From CAZOIA01 sp964579675 (GTDB lineage: Bacteria > Planctomycetota > Phycisphaerae > UBA1845 > PWPN01), in assembly GCA_964579675.1 (NCBI GenBank), contig CAZOIA010000075.1, positions 1 through 24,754 on the forward strand: a DNA stretch of 24,754 nucleotides, given 5' to 3'. The position numbers and the translations under genes are program-made. This document shows, piece after piece, positions 8,101-17,000 of the stretch. The notes under the pieces were generated by a model, which worked only from the letters and a program-made list of their open reading frames with translations, was not told the origin of the DNA and ran no database searches. Numbering within the stretch: the first letter of the stretch is position 1; every line of letters begins with the position of its first letter.

Positions 8101-11100
8101 TCAGTCCGCGCAATCCGGATCCGCCGGCACGTTGGCGCCGCTCATGCAGCGCTGGAAGATGGCGAAGTCATCCCGGTCCACGTCCACGTCTGCATCGAGC
8201 CGGGCGTCCAGGCAGGCGGGATCGTCCTGCGGAACGGTCGGGGCGGTCAAGCACGCCTGCAGGTGGCCGAAGTCCTCCTGATCCACGTCGCAATCCTGAT
8301 CGAAATCGGCGGAAGCGAGGGGGACAGGCTGGAACCGGTAGACACCGACCTCGCCCGCCGCGAGCGAGACGGTGAAGCGCGCACGGGCCGGCTCGCTCAG
8401 GCGCTCGATGCCTAATGGCTGATCAGCGAGGACGTCCATTGAATCGACCGGGCGGAACTCGCTGGCCAGGCCGCACGCTGCCAGATCCAGCATGACCTCG
8501 GCGTCCAATGCAGCTCCCTCGGGCCCTCGAACCGTGAGGAGTACGGAGCCGCGCGCGAAACCGCCAAACCGCTCGACGTCGCCCGTGGGCGTGGCCGTCG
8601 CATGGGTGATCGGCTCCCAGCCGGCGGAGCTGAGCTCCCGAATGACGGGCATGTACAACTGAAACAGGGGCCGATCGCGCTCGTACAACTCAGGGTGAAG
8701 GAAATAGCGGTCGGGAGTTCCCCCCGTGAGCATGCCACCGGCCGAGCTGACGGCTGGGTAGAATCCCCAGAAAAGCTGGCCGCGGATGAACTGCTCCATC
8801 TCCGCGTACGTGATGTAAGTGGGCGAGTCCCATCCCCACTGGAGCAGATTGCTCACGATGCGTTGGCGTGCCAGCGTGCGGCGCAATCGGCTGAATGTGT
8901 CGCTCTCGACGAGATGGCTTACCTCGGAACCCATGATATCGGCATTCTGGGCGTGGAATCGCATGGCCTTGGGAAACAGGTTGAGCATCATCAGCTTCCC
9001 CTGGCTGCGGACTTCCCGGGCAATCGGGTCGAGGAACTCGGCGTGGCTCTGGGGGGCAAGCTGGGCCGCCCCGCCATCGGTCCACGAGAAAGTCAGTGGC
9101 ACATCGGACGCTGCCAGGTGATCATCGCGGCGGCTTTGCCAGCCACCGACACCGTCAAACGCCGTTACCGAATCGATGTACACTCCATCTGTTTCCTCAA
9201 TGCGATGGAGGATCCAGTGCTCGCGATAGAGGTCGAAGGCGTTGGGGTCGGGCAGGTCGGGGTCCGGGTTGATCGGCCAGGCCTGGTTCCAACTATCTGG
9301 CGCCCACTCGTGCCAGAGATACGAACTACTGTCAATGAAATAGCGGCCGTCCGAGTCCAGGGGGGATGAGTTGATGACCGCTTGGGCGGTCTGTTGGCGC
9401 GGCGCCCGCAGCCAGATGGGGCCAGCCTCCTCCCAGTTCGCATTCTGCGCCGAAACCCAGGGCCCACCGTCCGCATCGAAGTCCATGGTCAAATACGTGG
9501 TCGGCTCGCTCGTGTCCTCCACACAAAGATCATCGATGTGGACGTAGTGATCGCCTCCGTTCCAATATCTGAGTGACAAGCGCATCGCCGTCGCTTCGGG
9601 CGGCAGAGCGTACAGATACGAAAACGGTTCCCAGGCATCGGGCAGGCTGTTGACGATCCCACAGACAACGTGTGCCTGGGAGGTCGAGGACCAGAACCAC
9701 CCGGCCGGAGCGGCGGTCGCCTGGGTGATATCGCTACCCTGGCTGTCGAAAAGCCGGACGCACAGAATCTGAGTTGTCTCGGTTGAGGCAACTCGCGCTT
9801 GCCACGAGATGCTCACCCTCTGCCCGCCTTGGACCGGGAACGGCTCGACCGTGGCCATCCCGGCCCCCAGCGAGGTGCCGTCGCCCAATAACAGGTGTCC
9901 GGTATCACCCACGCCACCGTCCGGCACCCAGGTCGTGAACGGCTGGCTGTTCTCGGTTGCCCAGGACTCCAGAAGCGCGACACGCTCCTCGTAGGGCGGT
10001 TTGTCGGGCGTGTCACCCCAGGCCTGCCAGGCGAGCCACGGCTCGGTGTAATAGAATATGCCGATCCCGTGCTGGGCACACACAGCCCGCTCGGCCTCGT
10101 CGAGCGGCCAGGTCTCGTGGAATGCGAAGCCGAAGTCCTCCGGCGCCGGAATCTGGCTCGGATGAATCGGATACATCCACGCCCCCTCGCGCGTGGTGCG
10201 CTTGACGAAATAATCGGGGAAAATGGCATAATACCGCCGCGCCGCTGCTCGGAATCCCCAGGCAGGATCGTGATGAAGCACCGCCAGTGAAGCGGAGGCC
10301 CGCCCCGGGCCCAACCGAGTGGTCAACGGCGAAAGCGCGATTTCCCACACCGAGCACAAGCCGGTCGCCGGATCATACTCGAACCGTTGAGCCATGGGTT
10401 CATCTATCGGCACCGCCAGGGACAGACCGAAGCTGACGTCGCTGATCGAGCTGAAGGGATAGAGGGAAACCGCATGACCGCTGAGGTCGAACGTGTTGCC
10501 AGCGGTGGTGCCGGGGGCGATCGTGTGCCGTGTGTCGATGTCGTCCCACCAGTACCAGCCCTCGGCCGCCACCGGCAATATCCAGTGGACCAGGACGGGG
10601 CGGTCGGTCAGCGGTTCGGAAACGTCCTGGAGAGTAATGCCGACCCGAAGGTGTCCCGCTGAAGCAGTGACTGTCGTCTCGACGTGTACGTCATATCCGG
10701 GCAGATCGACGCTCTGGACAAACCCGTAGGCAATGGGTGAGATAGGGCCGAGCACGGGAATCCTGTCATCCCATTCAATTCCTCCGATAACGTCGATTCG
10801 CAAATCGTCAATGTGCACGAGGTGGTCGCCACCGGTCCAGTGACGGAGTGACACGCGGATCGAGGCAGCGTCCGGCGACAGGCGGTAGGTCTGCTCGAAA
10901 TGTTCCCACACGTCAGGCTCGCTGCAGGGAAGACCCCAAACGCCGTGTGCCTGTGACGTGGAAGTCCAACACCACCCGGGCGGAACGGGCGCGGTCGCGG
11001 TGATGTCGTGGCCCTGGGCATCGAAGAGACGTACGCATAGGATCTGCGTGGTCTCGACGGAAGCGGCTCGCGCCTGCCACGAGATCCGCACCGTACTCCC

Positions 11101-11520
11101 GGTCGGGACGGGCACCGGCGCTTCAATCGCCATGCCGGCACCTTCCGTGACACCGTCGCTCAACAGCAAGTGACCGCTGTCGCCCGTGCCACCGTCGGGC
11201 ACCCACGTCACGTAGGGCCCGGCATCATCCCAGTCGGCGTTGCGTGCTGTTGTCCACGGTCCGCCGTCGGCGTCAAAGTCGAACGCGAGCACGCCGGACG
11301 GTGGTATTCGACTGCCCCACTGGAGCGAAAGGCCGCCGGTCTCGCCAGGGACAAGTGGCACGGCGTCATCATCGACCCTCACCGCGGTCACCGCGCCGTC
11401 GGGATCGAAAAACGTCACGCTAAGCCCGTCGCCCGTATCCAGGGTAATGCCAGGAGCCTGCGATATGAGCATGACTGAGCCGAGAATGGTCAGCGTCGAT
11501 TGTAGGGCACGGCGTGGCAT
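8101..11520 (-). CDS. Secreted glycoside-hydrolase-like protein with two CBM-like inserts and dockerin-like tail
   Basis: A 1139-residue predicted exported protein. ATG 11520 is chosen because GAGGTG lies 8 bases upstream and a signal peptide follows (MPRRALQSTLTILGSVMLIS). Residues about 25-75 and 242-400 read as a beta-sandwich, and residues about 400-525 plus 702-1000 as a TIM-barrel-like region (GIFYYTEPWLAW, GVYIDSVTAFDG, ADIMGSEVSH). This resembles glycoside hydrolases of the beta-sandwich-plus-barrel type, such as DUF6259 or GH101-like proteins; the exact family and substrate are not certain. Acidic residues such as D in YIDS and E in GSEVSH are candidate catalytic residues only. Two related CBM4/9-like modules interrupt the parent fold (see separate entries). 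The C-terminus (about 1071-1139) is a planctomycete dockerin-like pair of EF-hand loops ending FQRCMSGANVPADPDC. Confidence 0.82.
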   Translation of the reverse strand: MPRRALQSTLTILGSVMLISQAPGITLDTGDGLSVTFFDPDGAVTAVRVDDDAVPLVPGETGGLSLQWGSRIPPSGVLAFDFDADGGPWTTARNADWDDAGPYVTWVPDGGTGDSGHLLLSDGVTEGAGMAIEAPVPVPTGSTVRISWQARAASVETTQILCVRLFDAQGHDITATAPVPPGWCWTSTSQAHGVWGLPCSEPDVWEHFEQTYRLSPDAASIRVSLRHWTGGDHLVHIDDLRIDVIGGIEWDDRIPVLGPISPIAYGFVQSVDLPGYDVHVETTVTASAGHLRVGITLQDVSEPLTDRPVLVHWILPVAAEGWYWWDDIDTRHTIAPGTTAGNTFDLSGHAVSLYPFSSISDVSFGLSLAVPIDEPMAQRFEYDPATGLCSVWEIALSPLTTRLGPGRASASLAVLHHDPAWGFRAAARRYYAIFPDYFVKRTTREGAWMYPIHPSQIPAPEDFGFAFHETWPLDEAERAVCAQHGIGIFYYTEPWLAWQAWGDTPDKPPYEERVALLESWATENSQPFTTWVPDGGVGDTGHLLLGDGTSLGAGMATVEPFPVQGGQRVSISWQARVASTETTQILCVRLFDSQGSDITQATAAPAGWFWSSTSQAHVVCGIVNSLPDAWEPFSYLYALPPEATAMRLSLRYWNGGDHYVHIDDLCVEDTSEPTTYLTMDFDADGGPWVSAQNANWEEAGPIWLRAPRQQTAQAVINSSPLDSDGRYFIDSSSYLWHEWAPDSWNQAWPINPDPDLPDPNAFDLYREHWILHRIEETDGVYIDSVTAFDGVGGWQSRRDDHLAASDVPLTFSWTDGGAAQLAPQSHAEFLDPIAREVRSQGKLMMLNLFPKAMRFHAQNADIMGSEVSHLVESDTFSRLRRTLARQRIVSNLLQWGWDSPTYITYAEMEQFIRGQLFWGFYPAVSSAGGMLTGGTPDRYFLHPELYERDRPLFQLYMPVIRELSSAGWEPITHATATPTGDVERFGGFARGSVLLTVRGPEGAALDAEVMLDLAACGLASEFRPVDSMDVLADQPLGIERLSEPARARFTVSLAAGEVGVYRFQPVPLASADFDQDCDVDQEDFGHLQACLTAPTVPQDDPACLDARLDADVDVDRDDFAIFQRCMSGANVPADPDCAD
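9419..9943 (-). repeat. Second CBM-like module, permuted order (inside the 8101-11520 gene)
   Basis: This segment encodes residues about 526-701. It repeats the module at 10799-11286 but in a different order. The body (TTWVPDGGVGDTGHLLL through HYVHIDDL) comes first, at 9485-9943. The opening strand (DFDADGGPWVSAQNANW) comes last, at 9419-9484. In the first copy the opening strand precedes the body. The coding similarity is clear in protein and visible in DNA, so this is an internal duplication, not chance. It splits the TIM-barrel-like region. Confidence 0.8.
10799..11286 (-). repeat. First CBM-like module (inside the 8101-11520 gene)
   Basis: This segment encodes residues about 79-241: an opening strand (FDADGGPWTTARNADW) and then a body (TWVPDGGTGDSGHLLL, STVRISWQARA, HLVHIDDLRI). 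The order and the closing yIDDl motif are like CBM4/9-type jelly-roll modules, which bind sugars on secreted enzymes. It appears to be inserted in the N-terminal beta-sandwich of the parent protein. Confidence 0.75.
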
Positions 11521-12029
11521 GACCATCTCACCTCGAATCCATTTGGCCGTAACCCGCCTTCGGAACCGCAGGGCGCGAGCGGAACGAGAGTCTTCCGTGC
11601 GAAGCACTTTTAGCGCCGCTGGCGGGAGAAGACGTTCGTCCCCCTGCCCTTGCCGGACCTGAGCAGTACGGCAACCCTTTCGCTCCGGGCGCCGCCTCGG
11701 CGGACCCGACCTGCCACGCGGTTGCACTCAGCCTGCAGAAGTGACGGGGCGCACACCGTTAGGCCGATCAGCGGCAGCAATGGTCCTGCACCACCGCTTA
11801 TCCAGACTCGCTTGCAGGCATGTATACACGCCATGTGCAAGCTCCATCACCCATCAGGCAAGGGAATTGCTCATTTCCCGCGACACTTATGCATTGTACA
11901 TCGAGGAGGGACTACTTCCAAAGAGCTCCGAGCCAGCCTCGCACGGCAAGGACGGGTGGCCCACCCTTTGCAACAGCAACGGGTGGGGTCTCGATGATGG
12001 AAGGACGGGTCGGCTCCGTCTCGCTTCGG
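11521..12029. other. Intergenic stretch, no supported gene
   Basis: About 500 bases upstream of the dockerin-bearing hydrolase gene. The GAGGTG ribosome-binding site of that gene is at 11529-11534. The open frames here have unnatural composition and no recognisable product. A short perfect inverted repeat, GGGTGG-C-CCACCC, lies at about 11956-11968; its GGTGG/CCACC core recurs in the repeats to the right, which suggests that this stretch is built partly from small dispersed elements. Confidence 0.5.
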
Positions 12030-12130
12030 TTACCACTCGATCGGCCAGCGGTCGTTCCAGTTCATCGGGAGCACCGAGGGGTCGGCGTGTTCGTAGAAGC
12101 GGAAGCTGCTCCACTGCCAGTCGGCGGCAC
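12030..12130 (-). pseudogene. C-terminal remnant of a REP-associated (RAYT-like) Y1 transposase
   Basis: The frame ending at the TAA at 12030-12032 encodes GAADWQWSSFRFYEHADPS and then a short tail ending RWPIEW. The DWxWSSxRxY pattern is the typical C-terminal signature of REP-associated tyrosine transposases of the IS200-like superfamily. Only about 33 residues remain, and the catalytic HUH and tyrosine parts are absent. The similarity ends exactly where the first 151-bp repeat begins (12131), so the transposase was probably cut by insertion or recombination at the repeat. The identification is from motif memory. Confidence 0.55.
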
Positions 12131-12428
12131 CGGCGGAGTTGCGAAGGCATGTTCTCAGATTATTCCCGCGTGAGCACATTGCCCACGCAGAGGATATGCC
12201 CGCGCCAGGCACATCGGTCCGGTATCCGTCATCGTGACCCCACCCATCCGCCCAGGCGGATGGATGGGCCACCCGCCGTAGCGGCGGAGTTGCGAAGGCA
12301 TGTTCTCAGGTTATTCCCGCGTGAGCATATTGTCCACGCGGAGTATATGCCCGCGCCAGGGACATCGGTCCGGTATCCGTCATCGTGACCCCACCCATCC
12401 GCCCAGGCGGATGGATGGGCCACCCGCC
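12131..12428. repeat. Two tandem 151-bp repeats with hairpins
   Basis: Copy 1 (12131-12278) and copy 2 (12282-12428) repeat with a period of 151 bases and only a handful of differences. Each carries a perfect 9-bp stem with a two-base gap, CCATCCGCC / GGCGGATGG, at 12244-12263 and 12395-12414. The junction between copies forms another perfect hairpin, CCGCCG-TAG-CGGCGG (12273-12287). Copy 2 ends four bases from the ubiD-like stop codon, so its hairpin could also act on the 3' end of that transcript. A matching pair of minus-strand open frames (MAHPSAWADGWGHDDGY...) is a by-product of the repetition. Confidence 0.9.
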
Positions 12429-12431
12429 CGA

Positions 12432-14012
12432 TCAGTCGAGGCCGAGTTCGTGCCAGCGGCGGGTGACGTGGGCTTTGATGGGCTCGGACATCTCCAGGCG
12501 GGCAGGCCAGCGGCGGACGTTTCCCTCGCCGGGGATCTTGCGAGTCGCGTCGATACCCATCTTGCTCCCGGCGCCCTCGAAGGGGGCGGCGTGGTCGAGG
12601 GTGTCGAGCGGGCCCTCGGCAATCACCGTGTCGCGGCGGGGATCGACGTTCGCCCCGACGTGGAATAACACCTCCTGCTCGTCGTGCACGTTGACGTGCT
12701 CATCAACCACGACGACGAACTTACTGAACATCATCTGGCCGGCACCCCAGATGCTATGGATGGCCTTGCGGGCCTGATAGGGGTATTCCTTGCGGATCTT
12801 GACAAAGGCGAAGTTGTGGAACGCTCCGAAGATGGGCAGGTGGTAGTCGATCACGTCGGGCACGAGCATCTGCAACAGGGGCAGGAAGAGGCGTTCGGTG
12901 GCCTTGCCGAGATAGTAGTCCTCCATCGGGGGGTAGCCGACGATGGTGGTCGGGTAGATGGGCTCGCGGCGATGGGTGATGGCCGTCACGTGGAACACCG
13001 GGTAAGGCCCGGAGAGTGAATAGAACCCGGTGTGATCGCCGAATGGCCCTTCGATGAATCGCTGGGTCGGGTGCACGAATCCCTCGATGACGATCTCGGC
13101 GTGGGCGGGCACGTCGAGGGGGACGGTCCGGGCGGGCAGGAGTTCTATCCCGCCGTGGTTGAGGAAGCCGGCGAAAAGCAGCTCGCTCACCCCGGGGGGC
13201 AGTGGGCAGGTGGCGGCGTAGGTAAGCACGGGCTCGCCGCCGAGGACGATCGCCATGGGCATCGGCTCGTTGCGGGCGGCCCATTTGCGGTAGATCCTCG
13301 CCCCATCGTGATGGACGTGCCAGTGAGCGGCTGCCAGCTTCTTGCCGAAGACCTGCACACGATACATCCCGGCGTTGACGCAGCCGGTGTCCGGATCTTT
13401 CGTGAGCACCCCGCCGAGGGTGATATAGCGTCCGGTGCGTCCGTCGGCTCCGCGAGCTTCAACGACCGGCTCGCTGAGTGGATTGATCTCGGGCGGCTCG
13501 GACGCCAGGTCGCCGTCGTCGGGCCAGCACTGGATGATCGGCAGCGCCAGCAGGCTCGCGTCGTCGGTGTGCACCACCTCCTGGCAGATGCCTCTTTTCA
13601 CCATCTTCGGCGCGTACCCGGCCAGTCTGATCAGCTCGGGCAGCCTCTTGACCTTTTCCATCAAGGTGCCGGGCAGCTCGGGCTTGACCAGTTGTCGCAC
13701 GCGGGCGGCCAGCGCCTCCAGGCCGTCGCCCCCCAGGGCCAAGTTGATCCGGGCGTAACTGCCGAAGGCGTTGATCAAGACCGGCATGTCTGAGCCGCGG
13801 ACGTTCTCGAACAGCAGCGCCCGCCCGCCGTATCCGCCGTGCACACGATCGGTCGGCGGCGCGCCCGCGTGGCCCTCCGGGCAGGGCGACTTCATCACCC
13901 GCTGGGCGATCTCGGTAACTTCCAGAACGGGGTCCACTTCGGCGGTAACCCGGCGGAGCTGGTCCCGCTTCTGAAGTTCAGCCACAAACGACTGCAGATC
14001 CGCAAACGGCAT
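12432..14012 (-). CDS. UbiD-family decarboxylase
   Basis: A 526-residue cytosolic decarboxylase of the UbiD family, which uses prenylated FMN to remove carboxylates from aromatic or unsaturated acids, commonly in ubiquinone or menaquinone synthesis. Family landmarks include NAGMYRVQVF (N213), AIVLGGEP, and EGPFGDHTGFY (E321). The start ATG 14012 (MPFADLQSFVAEL) fits the family N-terminus and has a GAGG about 9 bases upstream; the longer open frame adds 20 unlikely residues. It begins 25 bases after the AsmA-like gene ends, so the two are probably co-transcribed. No UbiX flavin prenyltransferase is in the window, so the cofactor must come from elsewhere. The length is slightly above E. coli UbiD. 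The substrate (quinone precursor or other aromatic acid) is not determined. Confidence 0.92.
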   Translation of the reverse strand: MPFADLQSFVAELQKRDQLRRVTAEVDPVLEVTEIAQRVMKSPCPEGHAGAPPTDRVHGGYGGRALLFENVRGSDMPVLINAFGSYARINLALGGDGLEALAARVRQLVKPELPGTLMEKVKRLPELIRLAGYAPKMVKRGICQEVVHTDDASLLALPIIQCWPDDGDLASEPPEINPLSEPVVEARGADGRTGRYITLGGVLTKDPDTGCVNAGMYRVQVFGKKLAAAHWHVHHDGARIYRKWAARNEPMPMAIVLGGEPVLTYAATCPLPPGVSELLFAGFLNHGGIELLPARTVPLDVPAHAEIVIEGFVHPTQRFIEGPFGDHTGFYSLSGPYPVFHVTAITHRREPIYPTTIVGYPPMEDYYLGKATERLFLPLLQMLVPDVIDYHLPIFGAFHNFAFVKIRKEYPYQARKAIHSIWGAGQMMFSKFVVVVDEHVNVHDEQEVLFHVGANVDPRRDTVIAEGPLDTLDHAAPFEGAGSKMGIDATRKIPGEGNVRRWPARLEMSEPIKAHVTRRWHELGLD

Positions 14013-14037
14013 AGCGGTTGCCTCGTACGGCGGATGT

Positions 14038-17000
14038 TCACTCCTTGCCCAACACCTGCTGGCGGACGGCAAGGTAGGCGGTCACGAGCGGGTTGTTGCC
14101 CAGCAACAGGCTCTCGATGAACCGCCTGGGCACGTAAGCGACACGTTCGTCGGCAAGGGTGCCGTCGGGCAGTATCCTGCCGGTCTTAATGAACAGCGGG
14201 ATACGCCCCTGGCCGGTCTCGGCCCAATACCGGCTGTCGAAGTCGGCGAGGAAATCGATGCCCACCTCGTACTTCATTTGCCTGTCGGCGTCACTGTAGC
14301 CGACCATGTAGATGTTGTAGAGCGCACCCTGGAAGATCATCTGGTGACGGATTCGCCCGGTGGGGAGCTTCTCGAACCACGAGTGCATGTAGGAGAAGTT
14401 GAAGCGGGCCAGGTTGAGCCCGGGGAAGATGCTCGTCATCCAGAGTGGGGCGGCCCGTCCCTCGACGGTTCCGCCTTCGATGATGAGTTCGCCCTTGCCG
14501 ACCTCGTAGTTCGGATCGTCCTCAGCGGGCAGCAGTCGCTGGTACGATTCGTCGATCAGCGTCAGCGGCCCGTCAGCTTTCATGCCGGGGAACGTCAGGG
14601 CCAGATACCGGTCCACCACGGCCCCGGGCTGAATACGACTGGCGGTGTAGGTCAGATGAAACGTCGGGTCTCGAACAGAGAGGTTCGACGTGAGCCGGCC
14701 GGTGACGGAGCCCCCGTCCACCAGACCGCTGAACGCGAGTTGCATCTGGCCGTTTACCACGGTTGTCTTCTTGGCGACCGCGTCGGCCAGGACGTCCACG
14801 TTCAGGGGCAGGGATAGCTCGAGGGTGCCGATGTACGCGTCCACGCTCAGATCCGCCTCCCGCAGTCGGTCGATCAGGCGTGTCGCAACGGTCGGCGTGG
14901 CTGGGGATACCGGCTGGGTGGTGCTGCTCCGAGCGGCGGGCAGCGACGCGAAGCATCTGCAAAGGTCCTTCACGTCCAGATGATCGAGCGATAGTCCGAT
15001 CCGGCCGGCAGTGATCCGGCCGTCCGCCTGCCGCCGGTGGAGACGACCGGACACGACACCGCCCGACCGCCCCCAGGCCCAGCGAAGCTGCCCGATCTCC
15101 GCGTACGCGTCGTCGAACGTCACGCGGCCGTCGAGGTGGATCGGGTCATCGCCGAAGCCGATCGCCAACCGGTCAAAGTCCAGTTCCGCGGGGCCCGCCG
15201 TGAGCCGATCCTCCGACCGCCTGACCTCGACGTTTGCGGCCGCACTCCCTTCCACCAGATCGATCGGGCTGTCGGTCAGCAACGCCAACACGTTATCCGG
15301 GCGGTTCAAGCAGACGTTCGTGGTCAGGACCAGGTCGGCGAGCTCGAGCGACGTGCTCGGCCCCCGGGACAACCGGAGCCATCCGTTGGTCGCCACCGTG
15401 TTGCGATCGACGTCCAGCGCCAGGTTCTCGCAGTCGATGCGGCGCCCGCCGGCATCAGGTTGGCGGCTGGCAGCCAGATCGAAGGTCACTGAGGCGGGTG
15501 TGCCGGGCGGCTTGTGAACCGCTGCCGCTATGCGGTTGTCCAGTTCGAGCGAGAGGTTCATGCCGCCCGCGTCGATGCGCCCCGTCAGCGCGAGGGCGTC
15601 GGGCTCGAGGCGGGCCTGAATCTCCCAGTCCGCAGTTCCGGAAAGATCGAGCGCTTGCCGCCACTTTGCCAGTTGTGGATGGAGTCGGGCCAGGGATCCG
15701 TCAAAGGTGATCTCGCCCCGGGCGTCAAGCGTAGCGGACTTGAGGATGGGCGTTCGGGCTTGCCGATCCACGACCCGGCGGGCAGACATCGCTGGGCCGG
15801 AGGTCGCGGGCTCCCATCCCGTCACCACGAGCCCGCCCAGCCCGGTCACCCGCGCGCCGCCCAGATGAACGAACCCTTCCGTCAGCTCCCAACGTTGCTC
15901 ATCCTCCCACGGGTCCGCCCGGTCGCGGTGCCATTGAAACCCCAACTCCGCCGCGATGCCGGCCGGCTTGCTGACTGGTTCGCTGCCCGGGATCACGAAC
16001 GCGGCTCCGGTCAAATCCGTGGACACCGATACGGTGTGCCAGCCCCCGATCAGGAGGCTCTCGATATCGACCGCGACCGCGCCGCCGGGTTGAAAGGACG
16101 CCAGGCGGTTCTTCAATCCCGGTGTGGTCGCCAGGAAGTCTTCGACCTCGCGGATGTCGGCCCGGATCGTCGCGTGCTCGAAATCGTCGCCGGGATCGGC
16201 CGAATCCAACCCTGTGAACACGATCGAACCGGTCAACTCCCCCGCGGGTTGATGGAAGGCGGCGGTAAGCGACTGTTCGCGCTCGCTCCCGACGAGATGG
16301 AACCGATGGGTGAGCGCCACGGCCAGCGGCGCGTCCACCGGCTTGTCCAGGTATTCGTCCCATTGAATTGCCAGGTCATCCGCTACGATGCCCGCTTCGC
16401 TCTGAACCAGCCAGTCGTCCGGCCGGTAGGAGACGCGGTTGTGAATGGCCAGGTCCACCGAACCGGACAGGTCTCTCGGGTAGCCCGCCTGACGAAGCCG
16501 GCGCCACCACGGAAACAGCGGCAGCAGACCTTCGACGTGCTCGACGCGCAGGGGGATTTCCCATTCGGCGTCGATAGCGATGGGTCGATCAATCGGCTCG
16601 GCACCATCGAGAAAGCCGGGCCTCGGGTGATCGAGAAACGCAAGAGAGTACTGCAATCGCGTGTTCTCCTGATCCAGGCTGATCCGTGAGTTCCCGTGAG
16701 CGACCTCGAACGAGAAGCCATCGAGCCGGCCCGTGTCCCGGTGGGGCACGCGCACGCCGGCGGTGATCGACAATTCTCTGCCCGGAGGCTTGTCGAACGC
16801 GTCGCCCAACGCCAACGACGTCTCGGGACTCATCGCAGCGCCGAGCTGGAGTCGGGAAAAGCCATCGGCCGGCGTTATGAAGGCCCTGAGCAGCAGGGGC
16901 CCCCGCCAGTTGGAAACGCCGGTGAGCCGGCCCAGGAACGGCAACATAGCCACGGCCTGTTCGACGTGGGCGGTCTCGATCGTGAGGTCGCCATGGAGCG

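Noticed and set aside
11741..12388. 215-residue plus-strand frame across the repeats
   Set aside because: It contains the 151-bp repeat twice in translation and no domain. It is open only because of GC content.
12131..12428. CRISPR-like array
   Set aside because: There are only two units, each about 150 bases, contiguous and without unique spacers. No cas genes are in the window.
15514..16689. 391-residue plus-strand frame opposite the AsmA-like gene
   Set aside because: Antisense shadow of a gene with clear family motifs. The composition (Arg, Gln, Gly, Pro) is not protein-like.
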